A stretch of 64,000 nt of DNA. Origin: Pseudomonas sp. MN1F (lineage in GTDB: Bacteria; Pseudomonadota; Gammaproteobacteria; Pseudomonadales; Pseudomonadaceae). How positions within the stretch are numbered: position 1 is the first letter of the stretch; the number at the start of each line of letters is the position of its first letter. The notes beneath the pieces were generated by a model, which was not told where the DNA came from, made no database searches, and saw nothing but the letters and a program-made list of their open reading frames with translations. This document shows positions 43,819 to 52,842 of the stretch, one piece after another. Made by a program: the position numbers and the translations under genes. Location: contig NZ_VZII01000051.1 of NCBI RefSeq assembly GCF_009391885.1, positions 1 through 64,000 on the forward strand, in the 5' to 3' direction.

Positions 43819-43856
43819 GGCACTTCCCGGCGGAAGTGCCCGTATGGGCTTTTTTT
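43819..43856 (+). terminator. Terminator/attenuator-like structure directly before thrB
   Basis: Two overlapping hairpins: GGCACTTCC/GGAAGTGCC (43819-43840) and GCCC/GGGC (43838-43849). The second is followed by seven T (43850-43856). The shared GCC makes them compete. The T-run ends only four bases before the thrB ATG. Confidence 0.65.
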
Positions 43857-43860
43857 CATC

Positions 43861-44811
43861 ATGTCAGTCTTCACCCCCGTGACCCGGCCTGAGCTGGAAA
43901 CCTTTCTGGCACCGTACGAGCTGGGCCGTCTGCTCGACTTCCAGGGCATTGCCGCCGGTACCGAGAACAGCAACTTCTTCGTCAGCCTCGAACAGGGTGA
44001 GTTCGTCCTGACGCTGGTCGAGCGCGGCCCGGTCGAGGACATGCCGTTCTTCATCGAGTTGCTGGACGTGCTGCACGCTGCCGACATGCCGGTGCCCTAT
44101 GCCCTGCGTGACCGTGACGGCAATGCCCTGCGCGAGCTGTGCGGCAAGCCGGCCTTGCTGCAACCGCGGCTGTCGGGCAAGCACATCAAGGCGCCGAACG
44201 CCCAGCACTGCGCCCAGGTCGGCGAACTGCTGGCGCACATTCACCTGGCCACCCGCGAGCACATCATCGAGCGCCGCACCGACCGCGGCCTGGACTGGAT
44301 GCTGGCATCCGGTGCAGAGCTGCTGCCGCGCCTGAGCGCCGAGCAGGTCACACTGTTGCAGCCTGCGCTGGACGAGATCACCGCGCACAAGGCGCAGATC
44401 CTGGCCTTGCCACGGGCCAACCTGCATGCCGACCTGTTCCGCGACAACGTGATGTTCGAAGGTACCCACCTGACCGGTGTGATCGACTTCTACAACGCCT
44501 GCTCCGGGCCGATGCTGTATGACATCGCCATCACCGTGAACGACTGGTGCCTGAATGAGCACGGCGCGATCGATGTGCCGCGCGCTCAGGCACTGCTGGC
44601 GGCCTATGCGGCGTTGCGGCCGTTTACCGCAGCCGAAGCCGAGCTGTGGCCGGAGATGTTGCGGGTAGGCTGCGTGCGCTTCTGGCTGTCGCGCCTGATT
44701 GCGGCGGAATCGTTTGCCGGGATGGATGTGATGATCCACGACCCGAGCGAGTTCGAAGTGCGCCTGGCGCAGCGCCAGCAAGTGGCGTTGCACTTGCCGT
44801 TCGCCCTCTAG
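43861..44811 (+). CDS. thrB: Homoserine kinase ThrB (APH-fold type)
   Basis: A 316-residue kinase of the aminoglycoside-phosphotransferase fold, the pseudomonad form of homoserine kinase (threonine pathway). It has the catalytic HADLFRDNVMFEG and the Mg-binding GVIDFYNACSG, and the N-terminal TPVTRPELETFLAPYELG typical of this family. The ATG at 43861 has no recognisable ribosome site because a T-run and hairpin lie immediately upstream. The N-terminus nevertheless fits the family. Confidence 0.94.
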   Translation: MSVFTPVTRPELETFLAPYELGRLLDFQGIAAGTENSNFFVSLEQGEFVLTLVERGPVEDMPFFIELLDVLHAADMPVPYALRDRDGNALRELCGKPALLQPRLSGKHIKAPNAQHCAQVGELLAHIHLATREHIIERRTDRGLDWMLASGAELLPRLSAEQVTLLQPALDEITAHKAQILALPRANLHADLFRDNVMFEGTHLTGVIDFYNACSGPMLYDIAITVNDWCLNEHGAIDVPRAQALLAAYAALRPFTAAEAELWPEMLRVGCVRFWLSRLIAAESFAGMDVMIHDPSEFEVRLAQRQQVALHLPFAL

Positions 44812-44822
44812 TTCCTGTTCTG

Positions 44823-44850
44823 ATTCTTCGCGGGCAAGCCCGCGAAGAAT
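44823..44850. repeat. REP-like palindrome between thrB and znuA
   Basis: ATTCTTCGCGGGC and GCCCGCGAAGAAT form a perfect 13-bp stem with an AA loop, followed by CCGGTACAGG. The TCGCGGG-N-CCCGC core is the P. putida REP signature as I recall it. It lies between two converging genes and could also end both transcripts. Confidence 0.7.
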
Positions 44851-44861
44851 CCGGTACAGGC

Positions 44862-45770
44862 TTACAACTGCTCCAGGCACCCAGCCAGGTCACCACCCAG
44901 CTTCTCGAGCAGGCGCTCATAGCCCTTGGCATCCACCGGGTCGGTGCCACCCAGGGCATCCAGCTCCGCCAGGCGCACCGGCAACCCGGCCGTCAGGGTC
45001 TCGGCCAGACGCGGCCGCAACGGTGGCTCGCTGAACACACAGGTCTTGCCCACTTCCTGCAAGCGCTTGCGCATCGCCGCCACATGCTGCGCGCCGGGCT
45101 GTACTTCGGACGCCACGCTGAACACGCCGGTGTGCTGCAGGCCATAGGCCGACTCGAAGTAGTCGAACGCCTCGTGGAACACGAAATAGGGCTTGCTGGC
45201 GATCCCGGCTACCCGCGCCTTGATCCGCGCATCCAACGCATCCAGGCGCTCGATGAAGGCCTTCAGGTTGCTCTGGTAGCGCGCCGCATTGGCCGGGTCG
45301 GCCGCCGCCAGGTCCGCCGCCATCTTCGTCGCGATGACCCGGGCGTTGACCGAAGACAGCCACAGGTGCGCATCCAGGCTACCCGGGCGGTGATCGTGGT
45401 CGTGGTCGTCCTGGTCCGCCTCCTCATGGGAGTGGCTGTCCTCACCAAAGTGACGCAGCTTCATGCCTGAAAGCGACTGCACGGCCACCGTCGGCTTGCT
45501 GCGGCTGCCCAGCACCCGCGGCAGGAAGTTCTCCATGTCCGGGCCGATCCAGTACAGCAGGTCGGCATCACCCACCTTGCGCACGTCGGACGGGCGCAGG
45601 GCGTAGTGGTGCGGTGAAGCGCCCGGCGGCAACAGCACGTCCGGGTTGCCCACGCCATCCTGCACGGCAGCGGCAATCTGCTGCAGCGGTTTGATACTGG
45701 TCAGTACACGCACGTCAGCCTGTGCCGAGCAGGCGATGAAAGCGACAAAAAGCACTAGGAATCGGGACAC
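44862..45770 (-). CDS. znuA: Zinc ABC transporter substrate-binding protein ZnuA
   Basis: A 302-residue periplasmic zinc-binding protein of the cluster A-I family, with signal peptide (SRFLVLFVAFIACSAQA). It has a histidine-rich loop (SHSHEEADQDDHDHDH, about residue 110) that binds zinc, and ligand-type histidines in GASPHHYALRPSD and SLDAHLWLS. I chose GTG at 45770, just inside the frame and directly before the signal peptide. The frame extends further upstream without support and across a Zur-box-like site. It is divergent from zur-znuC-znuB. Confidence 0.92.
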   Translation of the reverse strand: MSRFLVLFVAFIACSAQADVRVLTSIKPLQQIAAAVQDGVGNPDVLLPPGASPHHYALRPSDVRKVGDADLLYWIGPDMENFLPRVLGSRSKPTVAVQSLSGMKLRHFGEDSHSHEEADQDDHDHDHRPGSLDAHLWLSSVNARVIATKMAADLAAADPANAARYQSNLKAFIERLDALDARIKARVAGIASKPYFVFHEAFDYFESAYGLQHTGVFSVASEVQPGAQHVAAMRKRLQEVGKTCVFSEPPLRPRLAETLTAGLPVRLAELDALGGTDPVDAKGYERLLEKLGGDLAGCLEQL

Positions 45771-45796
45771 GATGAATACTCGACTCGTGATAAACA

Positions 45797-45813
45797 GGTA
45801 ACATAATAACGTC
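45797..45813. promoter_or_regulatory. Zur-box-like site between znuA and zur
   Basis: GGTAACATAATAACGTC lies in the 66-bp znuA-zur gap. It holds the GTTAT/ATAAC-type half-sites of Zur operators on an AT-rich core, though not as a perfect palindrome. Zn-dependent repression of both divergent units is inferred. Confidence 0.5.
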
Positions 45814-45836
45814 TCCATCCAGAACCGTCGCTGCCC

Positions 45837-46322
45837 ATGTCCATCACGCCGCTGGCTCACCGTCCCCACGATCATTCCCATTGCGTGCACAGCGCCTTGT
45901 CCGAAGCCGATGCCCTGTGCACGCGCCAGGGCCTGCGCCTGACCGCACTGCGCCGGCGTGTGCTGGAGCTGGTGTGGCAGAGCCACAAGCCGCTGGGCGC
46001 CTACGACATCCTTGCCGTGCTCAGCGAGCAGGATGGCCGCCGCGCCGCGCCGCCGACCGTGTACCGCGCCCTGGACTTCCTGCTGGAAAACGGCCTGGTG
46101 CACCGCATCGCCTCGCTCAACGCCTTCATCGGTTGCAGCCACCCAGAGCACGCGCATCAGGGCCAGTTCCTGATCTGCCGTGTATGCCATGTGGCCATCG
46201 AACTGGAGCAGGACAGCATCAGCGACGCCATCATCCACAGCGCCAAGGGCGTGGGCTTCAGCGTCGAAACCCAGACGGTGGAAATCGTCGGCCTGTGCGC
46301 CAACTGCCGGAGCGCAGCATGA
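45837..46322 (+). CDS. zur: Zinc uptake regulator Zur (Np20), Fur family
   Basis: A 161-residue Fur-family repressor. It has the winged helix (residues about 20-85, with RQGLRLTALRRRVLELVWQ and PTVYRALDFLLENGLVHRI), a metal site with H/C ligands in GCSHPEHAHQGQFLICRVCHV, and a C-terminal CANC pair that completes a structural zinc site. The N-terminal HDHSHCVHS is histidine-rich. It represses znuA and znuC-znuB when zinc is plentiful. Its TGA overlaps the ATG of znuC. Confidence 0.94.
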   Translation: MSITPLAHRPHDHSHCVHSALSEADALCTRQGLRLTALRRRVLELVWQSHKPLGAYDILAVLSEQDGRRAAPPTVYRALDFLLENGLVHRIASLNAFIGCSHPEHAHQGQFLICRVCHVAIELEQDSISDAIIHSAKGVGFSVETQTVEIVGLCANCRSAA

Positions 46323-47092
46323 GCGACGCCCTGATCCGCCTGGAGCAGGTCGGTGTCAGCTTCGCCGGCGAGGCGGTGCTCGACAATATCGACCTGTCGG
46401 TGGCGCCCGGCCAGATCGTCACCCTGATCGGCCCCAACGGCGCCGGCAAGACCACCCTGGTGCGCGCCGTGCTCGGGCTGCTCAAGCCGCACCGAGGCAA
46501 GGTCTGGCGCAAGCCGAAGCTGCGCATCGGCTACATGCCGCAAAAAATCCAGGTGGACGCCACCCTGCCGCTGTCGGTGCTGCGCTTCTTGCGCCTGGTG
46601 CCCGGGGTAGACCGCGCGGCTGCCTTGTCGGCACTGCAGGAAGTGGGTGCCGAACAGGTCATCGACAGCCCGATCCAGACCATTTCCGGCGGCGAGATGC
46701 AGCGCGTGCTGCTGGCCCGGGCGCTGCTGCGCGAGCCACAGCTGCTGGTGCTCGACGAGCCGGTACAAGGTGTCGACGTGGTCGGCCAGACCGAGCTGTA
46801 CAACCTCATCACCCGTTTGCGCGACCGCCACGGCTGCGGTGTGCTGATGGTCTCCCATGACCTGCACCTGGTCATGAGCGCCACCGACCAGGTGGTCTGC
46901 CTGAACCGCCACGTGTGCTGCTCGGGCCACCCCGAGCAAGTCAGCAACGACCCGGCCTTTGTCGAGCTGTTCGGCCAGAACGCCCCGAGCCTGGCTGTCT
47001 ACCACCACCATCACGACCACAGCCACGACCTGCACGGCTCGGTCGTCGCCCCTGGCGCCCATGTTCACGGAGAGCACTGCAAGCATGGCTGA
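46319..47092 (+). CDS. znuC: Zinc ABC transporter ATPase ZnuC
   Basis: A 257-residue ATPase: Walker A GPNGAGKTTL, signature TISGGEMQRVLLARALL, Walker B LLVLDEPVQGVD and switch histidine in MVSHDLHLVM. A C-terminal tail rich in histidine (YHHHHDHSHD... HVHGEHCKHG) may bind zinc. It starts in a 4-bp ATGA overlap with zur and overlaps znuB by 8 bp. Confidence 0.94.
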   Translation: MSDALIRLEQVGVSFAGEAVLDNIDLSVAPGQIVTLIGPNGAGKTTLVRAVLGLLKPHRGKVWRKPKLRIGYMPQKIQVDATLPLSVLRFLRLVPGVDRAAALSALQEVGAEQVIDSPIQTISGGEMQRVLLARALLREPQLLVLDEPVQGVDVVGQTELYNLITRLRDRHGCGVLMVSHDLHLVMSATDQVVCLNRHVCCSGHPEQVSNDPAFVELFGQNAPSLAVYHHHHDHSHDLHGSVVAPGAHVHGEHCKHG

Positions 47093-47867
47093 TTTTCTTC
47101 TTTACGCCTTGCTTGCGGGTTTGTCCCTGGCAGTGGTGGCAGGCCCGCTTGGCTCGTTCGTGGTGTGGCGGCGCATGGCGTACTTCGGCGACACCCTGTC
47201 CCACGCCGCCCTGTTGGGCGTGGCCATGGGCTTCGTGCTGGATGTCAGCCCGGCCCTGGCGGTGACCGTGGGCTGCCTGTTGCTGGCGATTTTGCTGGTG
47301 ACCTTGCAGCAACGCCAGCCGCTGGCCTCCGACACCCTGCTCGGCATCCTCGCCCCCAGCACCCTGTCGCTGGGCCTGGTGGTGCTGAGTTTCATGCATG
47401 ACGTGCGCATCGACTTGATGGCCTATCTGTTCGGCGACCTGCTGGCCATCAGCACCACCGACCTGGCCTGGATCCTGGGCGGCAGCGCGCTGGTCCTGCT
47501 GCTGCTCGCCGTGCTGTGGCGGCCATTGCTGGCAATCACCGTGCACGAAGAACTGGCCATGGTCGAGGGCCTGCCAGTGGCGGGCCTGCGCATGGCCCTG
47601 ATGCTGCTGATCGCGGTGGTCATTGCCGTGGCCATGAAGATCGTCGGTGTGTTGCTGATCACCTCGCTGCTGATCATTCCCGCTGCCGCGGCACAGCGGC
47701 ACGCCCGCTCGCCAGAACAGATGGCGCTGGCCGCAACCCTGATCGGCATCACCTCGGTGTGCGGTGGCCTGGCCATGTCCTGGTTCAAGGACACCCCGGC
47801 CGGGCCATCGATCGTGGTCTGCGCGGCGGTGCTATTCTTGCTGAGCCTGGCCCTGCCAAAACGCTGA
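47085..47867 (+). CDS. znuB: Zinc ABC transporter permease ZnuB
   Basis: A 260-residue inner-membrane permease of the ABC-3 family with about eight helices. It includes GSFVVWRRMAYFGDTLSHAALLGVAMGFVL and VVAIAMKIVGVLLITSLLIIPAAAAQR-type segments (the motif is ALLIIPAAAA-like). It carries zinc released by ZnuA across the inner membrane, driven by ZnuC. The ATG at 47085 lies inside the end of znuC. Confidence 0.94.
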   Translation: MADFLLYALLAGLSLAVVAGPLGSFVVWRRMAYFGDTLSHAALLGVAMGFVLDVSPALAVTVGCLLLAILLVTLQQRQPLASDTLLGILAPSTLSLGLVVLSFMHDVRIDLMAYLFGDLLAISTTDLAWILGGSALVLLLLAVLWRPLLAITVHEELAMVEGLPVAGLRMALMLLIAVVIAVAMKIVGVLLITSLLIIPAAAAQRHARSPEQMALAATLIGITSVCGGLAMSWFKDTPAGPSIVVCAAVLFLLSLALPKR

Positions 47868-47994
47868 AAAACGGGGTGCACACAGGTGCACCCTGCAACC
47901 TTTCCGCGGGTAAAGGGTCTGTAAGACTTATTTTCGAGCGTGCGCACCTGGGTGTAGACTTGCTCGCTTTTTGCGCAAATAGAGAGTCGCAGGA

Positions 47995-48702
47995 ATGAAG
48001 CCGTTCGCATCCCGTTATCTGCTTGTTGCCGCGTTTTCCCTGTTCCTGGCCGCGTGTTCCAGCGCGCCGGTCGAGCAGGCCGATGCACCTGCCCAAGCCG
48101 ATGCCTGGCAGCAGCTGCAACAGAGTATCGCCAGCAACGAGCTGGCCACCGCCGAAGACCAGCTGGCTGCCCTGCAGGCGCAGTCGCCTGATGACGCTCG
48201 CCTGGAGCAAAACCAGCGCCAGCTGGCCGAGGCCTATCTGAAACGCAGCCAGATCGAGCTGCAGAAGGGCGACGTCAATGCGGCTGCCACCGCGCTGGCG
48301 CGGGCCCGGGCGCTGATGCCGCAGGCACCGGCGGTGACCGGCGGCGACGCCGTGACCCAGGCGCGCAAGGCCGAGCTGGAGAAGGCCGAAGCGGCCCTGA
48401 AGGCTGCCGAGGCCAAGCCCCAGGCGCGGGTGATCGACCCAACGGCGCCGAGCACCGTGATCGCGCTGAAGACCACCGACATCAATGCGATGCGCCGCCA
48501 GCTCGACGAGATTGCCAAGGACGTGGTCAATTATCAGTGCGAGGTGGTGTTCCAGGTGCCGCGCACCCAAGATGCGCCCTGGCTCAAGAATCTGCTTCAG
48601 AAGCGCGTTCACAAGATCGACAGCGGGTTCAAGCTGAAACAGAAGCATGAGATTCAGCGGTCGATGCCGGCTCAGGTGGTCCTCGTCCCGCATCAGCGCT
48701 GA
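47995..48702 (+). CDS. Hypothetical lipoprotein (PA5502-like)
   Basis: A 235-residue lipoprotein: the signal peptide ends in LAAC (lipobox) after SLFLAACSS. The body is helical and alanine/glutamine rich, with TPR-like spacing (QQSIASNELATAEDQLAALQAQSPDDARL) between about 40 and 130. The tail has VVNYQCEVVFQVPRTQDAPWL. The order znuB-lipoprotein-katE/metNIQ resembles P. aeruginosa PA5501-PA5505. Function unknown. The ATG has a GGAATG context and about 130 bp of upstream space for its own promoter. Confidence 0.75.
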   Translation: MKPFASRYLLVAAFSLFLAACSSAPVEQADAPAQADAWQQLQQSIASNELATAEDQLAALQAQSPDDARLEQNQRQLAEAYLKRSQIELQKGDVNAAATALARARALMPQAPAVTGGDAVTQARKAELEKAEAALKAAEAKPQARVIDPTAPSTVIALKTTDINAMRRQLDEIAKDVVNYQCEVVFQVPRTQDAPWLKNLLQKRVHKIDSGFKLKQKHEIQRSMPAQVVLVPHQR

Positions 48703-48708
48703 GAAGCC

Positions 48709-48729
48709 GGGGGCTGCCTTGCAGCCCCC
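48709..48729. terminator. Shared terminator between lipoprotein and katE
   Basis: A 9-bp stem GGGGGCTGC/GCAGCCCCC with a three-base loop lies between the convergent genes at 48702 and 48745. No long T-run is present, so it is classed as a hairpin of probable terminator function. Confidence 0.7.
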
Positions 48730-48744
48730 TATACAAAGTAGCCC

Positions 48745-50874
48745 CTAGGCTGGCACAGCCTCGGCAGCTGCTTCCCGCTCCCAAACCCGATGCCCCTCGA
48801 CCGCTTTGACAAAGGCATCCACAGCCTTTTGCTCATCCCCCAGCAGCAATCCCTTATCCTCCTTGAGCCCAAGACTGTTCAACAAGTCCTTGGTCAACAC
48901 CATTGCCTTCAGATGCTTGTAGCCTTCGAGCAAGAAGTGCTTCGCCAGCCCGCTTGAAGCCAAGGCCTTGTCCACCCCCTTGGGCACGACAATCCCGTCG
49001 AACATGATCGACGGCATCCCCTCCATCGACGCATCCACCGCCAATGCCTTGCCATCCGCCGCCTTCACCGGCGCCGAAGTCGGCCCCAGCAGCATCGGCC
49101 TGGCGCTTTCGGCTTCCAGCGCCTTGACCAGTTTGTCGACGCTCGCGCCGTCTACGCCATCGGCTAACAGCACCGCGATCTTGCGTCCCTTGATGCCGAC
49201 CACGCCAGGGTGGTTCATTTGGCTCAAGGCCGGCGATTTTGCCAGCTGGCTACCCTTGACCTGCACCGTACCGGCCTTGGGTGCCGGCAAGCCAAGGTTG
49301 GCAGCGACTGCAGCGGCCAGCTTCAGGTCGATGTTGGCAAGAATCTCATTCACCTGGCGCGCGCGAATGTGCTCCCGCTCCACCTTACCCAGCTCAAAGC
49401 TGTAGGCCTTGATGATGTGCTGTTGCTCGGTCGGGCTCATGCTCTGGAAGAACAGCCGCGCCTGGGAGAAGTGATCGCCGAACGACTCGCTGCGCTGGCG
49501 GATCTTGTGCGCGTCGATGCGCTCCTGGTAGCTCTCGAAGCCCCCATCCTGAGCAGCCGGTGGCGTTTCTTTCGGCCAGCCGCCGTCGATCGAATTAGGC
49601 TCATAGGAAGCTCGCCCCTTGTGCACCACATGCTGGTGCAGCGCATCGCGCTGATTGTTGTGGTTTGGCGCAACGGGCCGGTTGATCGGGATCTGGTGGA
49701 AATTCGGCCCGCCAAGGCGGCTGATCTGCGTGTCGGTGTAGGAGAACAGGCGGCCCTGCAGCAACGGGTCATTGGTGAAATCGATCCCCGGCACGATATG
49801 GCCAGGGCAGAAAGCAACCTGCTCAACCTCGGCGAAGAAATTGTCCGGATTGCGGTTGAGCACCATCTTGCCCAGTGGCGTAACCGGCACCAGCTCTTCG
49901 GGAATGATCTTGGTCGGGTCGAGCAGGTCGAAGTCGAACTTGTGTTCATCCGCCTCTGGCACGATCTGCACGCCCAGTTCCCATTCCGGATAATCGCCGG
50001 TCTCGATGGCTTCCCACAGGTCCCGGCGCTGGAAGTCGGTGTCTTTGCCTGCAAGTTTTTGGGCCTCGTCCCACAAAAGGGAGTGCACGCCCTGGCGCGG
50101 CTTCCAGTGGAACTTGACGAAACTCGCCACGCCCTGGACATTGATAAGGCGGAAGGTATGCACGCCAAAGCCTTCCATCATCCGCAGGCTGCGCGGAATG
50201 GCGCGATCGGACATGGCCCAGATGACCATGTGGGCGGATTCGGGCACCAGCGAGACGAAGTCCCAGAACGTGTCGTGGGCCGATCCACCGGTGGGGATTT
50301 CATTGTGTGGCTCCGGCTTTACCGCGTGCACGAAGTCCGGGAACTTGATCGCGTCCTGGATGAAGAAGACCGGCATGTTGTTACCCACCAGGTCGAAGTT
50401 GCCTTCATCGGTATAGAACTTCACGGCGAACCCGCGCACGTCGCGCACCGTGTCGCCCGACCCGCGTGGCCCTTGCACGGTGGAAAAACGCACGAACACC
50501 GGGGTGATCTTCTCAGGGTCCTGAAGGAAGCCCGCCTTGGTCAGCTCGGCGTGATTGCCGTAGCTCTGGAAGAAGCCATGCGCGCCGGTGCCACGGGCAT
50601 GCACGATACGTTCAGGGATGCGCTCGTGGTCAAAGTGGGTGATCTTCTCGCGCATGATGAAGTCTTCGAGCAGCGACGGCCCGCGGGGGCCGGCCTTGAG
50701 CGTGTTCTGGTTGTCGGCGATGCGCACGCCCTGGTTGGTCCGCAAGGCCTGGCCGGTGGCATCGCTACGCGCCGCCTCCAGGGCCTGCAGTTTGCTGTTG
50801 GTATTGGCCCGGTCGGGGGTGTCGGTACCGGCGAGCTGGCTCTGTTTCGGCGAATCCGGTTTCTTGCTGGGCAT
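48745..50874 (-). CDS. katE: Catalase HPII (KatE), large-subunit clade
   Basis: A 709-residue monofunctional heme catalase of the large clade. The catalytic His is in ERIVHARGTGAHGFF and the N-terminal barrel includes VRFSTVQGPRGSGDTVRD. The proximal Tyr region is RLFSYTDTQISRLGGPNFHQIPINRP. The C-terminal 150 residues are a flavodoxin/DJ-1-like domain (GRKIAVLLADGVDGASVDKLV). It destroys hydrogen peroxide and is typically stationary-phase (RpoS) induced. I chose ATG at 50874, with AGGAG seven bases upstream; the adjacent GTG (50877) is an alternative. Confidence 0.95.
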   Translation of the reverse strand: MPSKKPDSPKQSQLAGTDTPDRANTNSKLQALEAARSDATGQALRTNQGVRIADNQNTLKAGPRGPSLLEDFIMREKITHFDHERIPERIVHARGTGAHGFFQSYGNHAELTKAGFLQDPEKITPVFVRFSTVQGPRGSGDTVRDVRGFAVKFYTDEGNFDLVGNNMPVFFIQDAIKFPDFVHAVKPEPHNEIPTGGSAHDTFWDFVSLVPESAHMVIWAMSDRAIPRSLRMMEGFGVHTFRLINVQGVASFVKFHWKPRQGVHSLLWDEAQKLAGKDTDFQRRDLWEAIETGDYPEWELGVQIVPEADEHKFDFDLLDPTKIIPEELVPVTPLGKMVLNRNPDNFFAEVEQVAFCPGHIVPGIDFTNDPLLQGRLFSYTDTQISRLGGPNFHQIPINRPVAPNHNNQRDALHQHVVHKGRASYEPNSIDGGWPKETPPAAQDGGFESYQERIDAHKIRQRSESFGDHFSQARLFFQSMSPTEQQHIIKAYSFELGKVEREHIRARQVNEILANIDLKLAAAVAANLGLPAPKAGTVQVKGSQLAKSPALSQMNHPGVVGIKGRKIAVLLADGVDGASVDKLVKALEAESARPMLLGPTSAPVKAADGKALAVDASMEGMPSIMFDGIVVPKGVDKALASSGLAKHFLLEGYKHLKAMVLTKDLLNSLGLKEDKGLLLGDEQKAVDAFVKAVEGHRVWEREAAAEAVPA

Positions 50875-51099
50875 CACGGCTCTCCTTATCAGTCTTCAGG
50901 CGTGCCCGTGTCGGGCTTGTGCAAGTAGTGACTGGAGAGCTTTGCCGAGCGTTCAATCAGGATTACCGGTTGTCGCGATATGCCCTAGGGATTGGTGCAT
51001 TACGAAATAAATGCTAAGAACAGCTATGGGAAAAGGCTAAAATACGCGACCCCAGCTAACCGCTGCCCCAAATTCCATGCGCCCCACAAGGTTCGCTAC

Positions 51100-52107
51100 G
51101 TGATCGAGTTCCAACAGGTACACAAGACCTACCGCGTCGCCGGTAAGGAAATCCCCGCACTGAATCCGACCAGCCTGACCATCGAAGATGGCCAGGTGTT
51201 CGGCCTGATCGGCCATTCCGGCGCCGGCAAGAGCACCATGCTGCGCCTGATCAACCGCCTCGAAGAGCCTTCGGGCGGCACGATCATCGTCGACGGCGAG
51301 GATGTCACCGCATTCAACGCCAGCCAGCTGCGCGGCTTCCGCCAGCAGGTCGGCATGATTTTCCAGCACTTCAACCTGCTGGCCTCCAAGACTGTCGCCG
51401 ACAACGTCGCCCTGCCACTGACCCTGGCCGGCGAGCTGTCTCGCAGCGCAATCGACAAGCGCGTCACCGAGCTGCTGGCCCGTGTCGGCCTTTCGGACCA
51501 CGCCAAGAAGTACCCAGCGCAGCTTTCCGGCGGCCAGAAGCAGCGCGTCGGTATCGCCCGCGCCCTGTCGACCAACCCGAAGATCCTGCTGTGCGACGAA
51601 GCCACCAGCGCCCTCGACCCGCAGACCACCGCTTCGGTGCTGCAGCTGCTGGCCGAGATCAACCGTGAGCTGAAGCTGACCATCGTGCTGATCACCCATG
51701 AAATGGACGTGATCCGCCGGGTCTGCGACCGTGTGGCAGTAATGGATGCCGGCCAGATCGTCGAGCAAGGCTCGGTGGCCGAGGTGTTCCTGCACCCGCA
51801 ACACCCGACCACCAAGCGCTTCGTCCAGGAAGACGAACAGGTCGACGAAGGCGAGCAGCGCGACGACTTCGCCCACGTGCCAGGCCGTATCGTGCGCCTG
51901 ACCTTCCAGGGCGACGCCACCTACGCCCCGCTGCTGGGCACCGTAGCCCGCGAAACCGGTGTGGACTACAGCATCCTCGCCGGGCGTATCGACCGCATCA
52001 AGGATGTCCCCTATGGCCAGCTCACCCTCGCCCTGATCGGCGGTGACATGGAAGCGGCGTTCGCCCGCTTCAAGGCAGCTGACGTACATATGGAGGTACT
52101 GCGTTGA
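51100..52107 (+). CDS. metN: Methionine ABC transporter ATPase MetN
   Basis: A 335-residue ATPase: Walker A GHSGAGKSTMLRL, signature LSGGQKQRVGIARAL, Walker B ILLCDEATSALDP and switch histidine in LITHEMDVIRRV. The C-terminal NIL (ACT-like) domain binds methionine and shuts down transport in homologues. The start is GTG at 51100; upstream sequence has no family similarity. The unit is metN-metI-metQ with short spacing. Confidence 0.95.
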   Translation: MIEFQQVHKTYRVAGKEIPALNPTSLTIEDGQVFGLIGHSGAGKSTMLRLINRLEEPSGGTIIVDGEDVTAFNASQLRGFRQQVGMIFQHFNLLASKTVADNVALPLTLAGELSRSAIDKRVTELLARVGLSDHAKKYPAQLSGGQKQRVGIARALSTNPKILLCDEATSALDPQTTASVLQLLAEINRELKLTIVLITHEMDVIRRVCDRVAVMDAGQIVEQGSVAEVFLHPQHPTTKRFVQEDEQVDEGEQRDDFAHVPGRIVRLTFQGDATYAPLLGTVARETGVDYSILAGRIDRIKDVPYGQLTLALIGGDMEAAFARFKAADVHMEVLR

Positions 52108-52778
52108 TGGACGCCCTGAATTTCTTCGCCAATGTCGACTGGAGCGAAATCTGGCTGGCCACCGTCGATACCATGATCATGCTGTTCGGCTCGCTGTTCT
52201 TCACCGTGCTGCTCGGCCTGCCACTGGGGGTGCTGCTGTTCCTCTGCGGGCCGAAGCAGATGTTCGAGCAGAAGGGCGTGTATGCGCTGCTGTCGCTGGT
52301 GGTCAACATCCTGCGCTCGCTGCCGTTCATCATCCTGCTGATCGTGATGATCCCGTTCACCGTACTGATCACCGGCACCTCGCTGGGTGTCGCCGGTGCC
52401 ATCCCGCCGCTGGTGGTGGGGGCCACGCCGTTCTTCGCGCGTCTGGTAGAAACCGCCCTGCGTGAGGTGGACCGCGGCATCATCGAGGCCACCCAGTCGA
52501 TGGGCGCCACCACCCGCCAGATCATCACCAGCGCGCTGCTGCCGGAAGCCCGCCCGGGCATCTTCGCGGCCATTACCGTCACCGCCATCACCCTGGTGTC
52601 GTACACCGCCATGGCCGGCGTGGTCGGCGCTGGCGGCCTGGGCGACCTGGCCATCCGCTTCGGTTACCAGCGTTTCCAGACCGACGTGATGGTGGTGACC
52701 GTGGTGCTGTTGCTGGTGCTGGTTCAAGTCCTGCAGAGCGTGGGCGACAAACTGGTCGTGCATTTTTCCCGTAAGTAA
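52104..52778 (+). CDS. metI: Methionine ABC transporter permease MetI
   Basis: A 224-residue permease with five predicted membrane helices and the EAA loop ESMGATTRQIITSALLPEARPG-like (EATQSMGATTRQIITSALLPEARPG). It carries D- or L-methionine across the inner membrane. It overlaps metN by 4 bp (ATGA), so translation is coupled. Confidence 0.95.
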   Translation: MMDALNFFANVDWSEIWLATVDTMIMLFGSLFFTVLLGLPLGVLLFLCGPKQMFEQKGVYALLSLVVNILRSLPFIILLIVMIPFTVLITGTSLGVAGAIPPLVVGATPFFARLVETALREVDRGIIEATQSMGATTRQIITSALLPEARPGIFAAITVTAITLVSYTAMAGVVGAGGLGDLAIRFGYQRFQTDVMVVTVVLLLVLVQVLQSVGDKLVVHFSRK

Positions 52779-52842
52779 CCCCAATGGGGTCGGCCCGGCC
52801 GACCCGTTCGGGGGCCGTCGCGGCCCTCACAAGGAGTGATTG

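Noticed and set aside
50930..51099. SAM-type riboswitch upstream of metN
   Set aside because: No kink-turn or SAM-core sequences could be seen.
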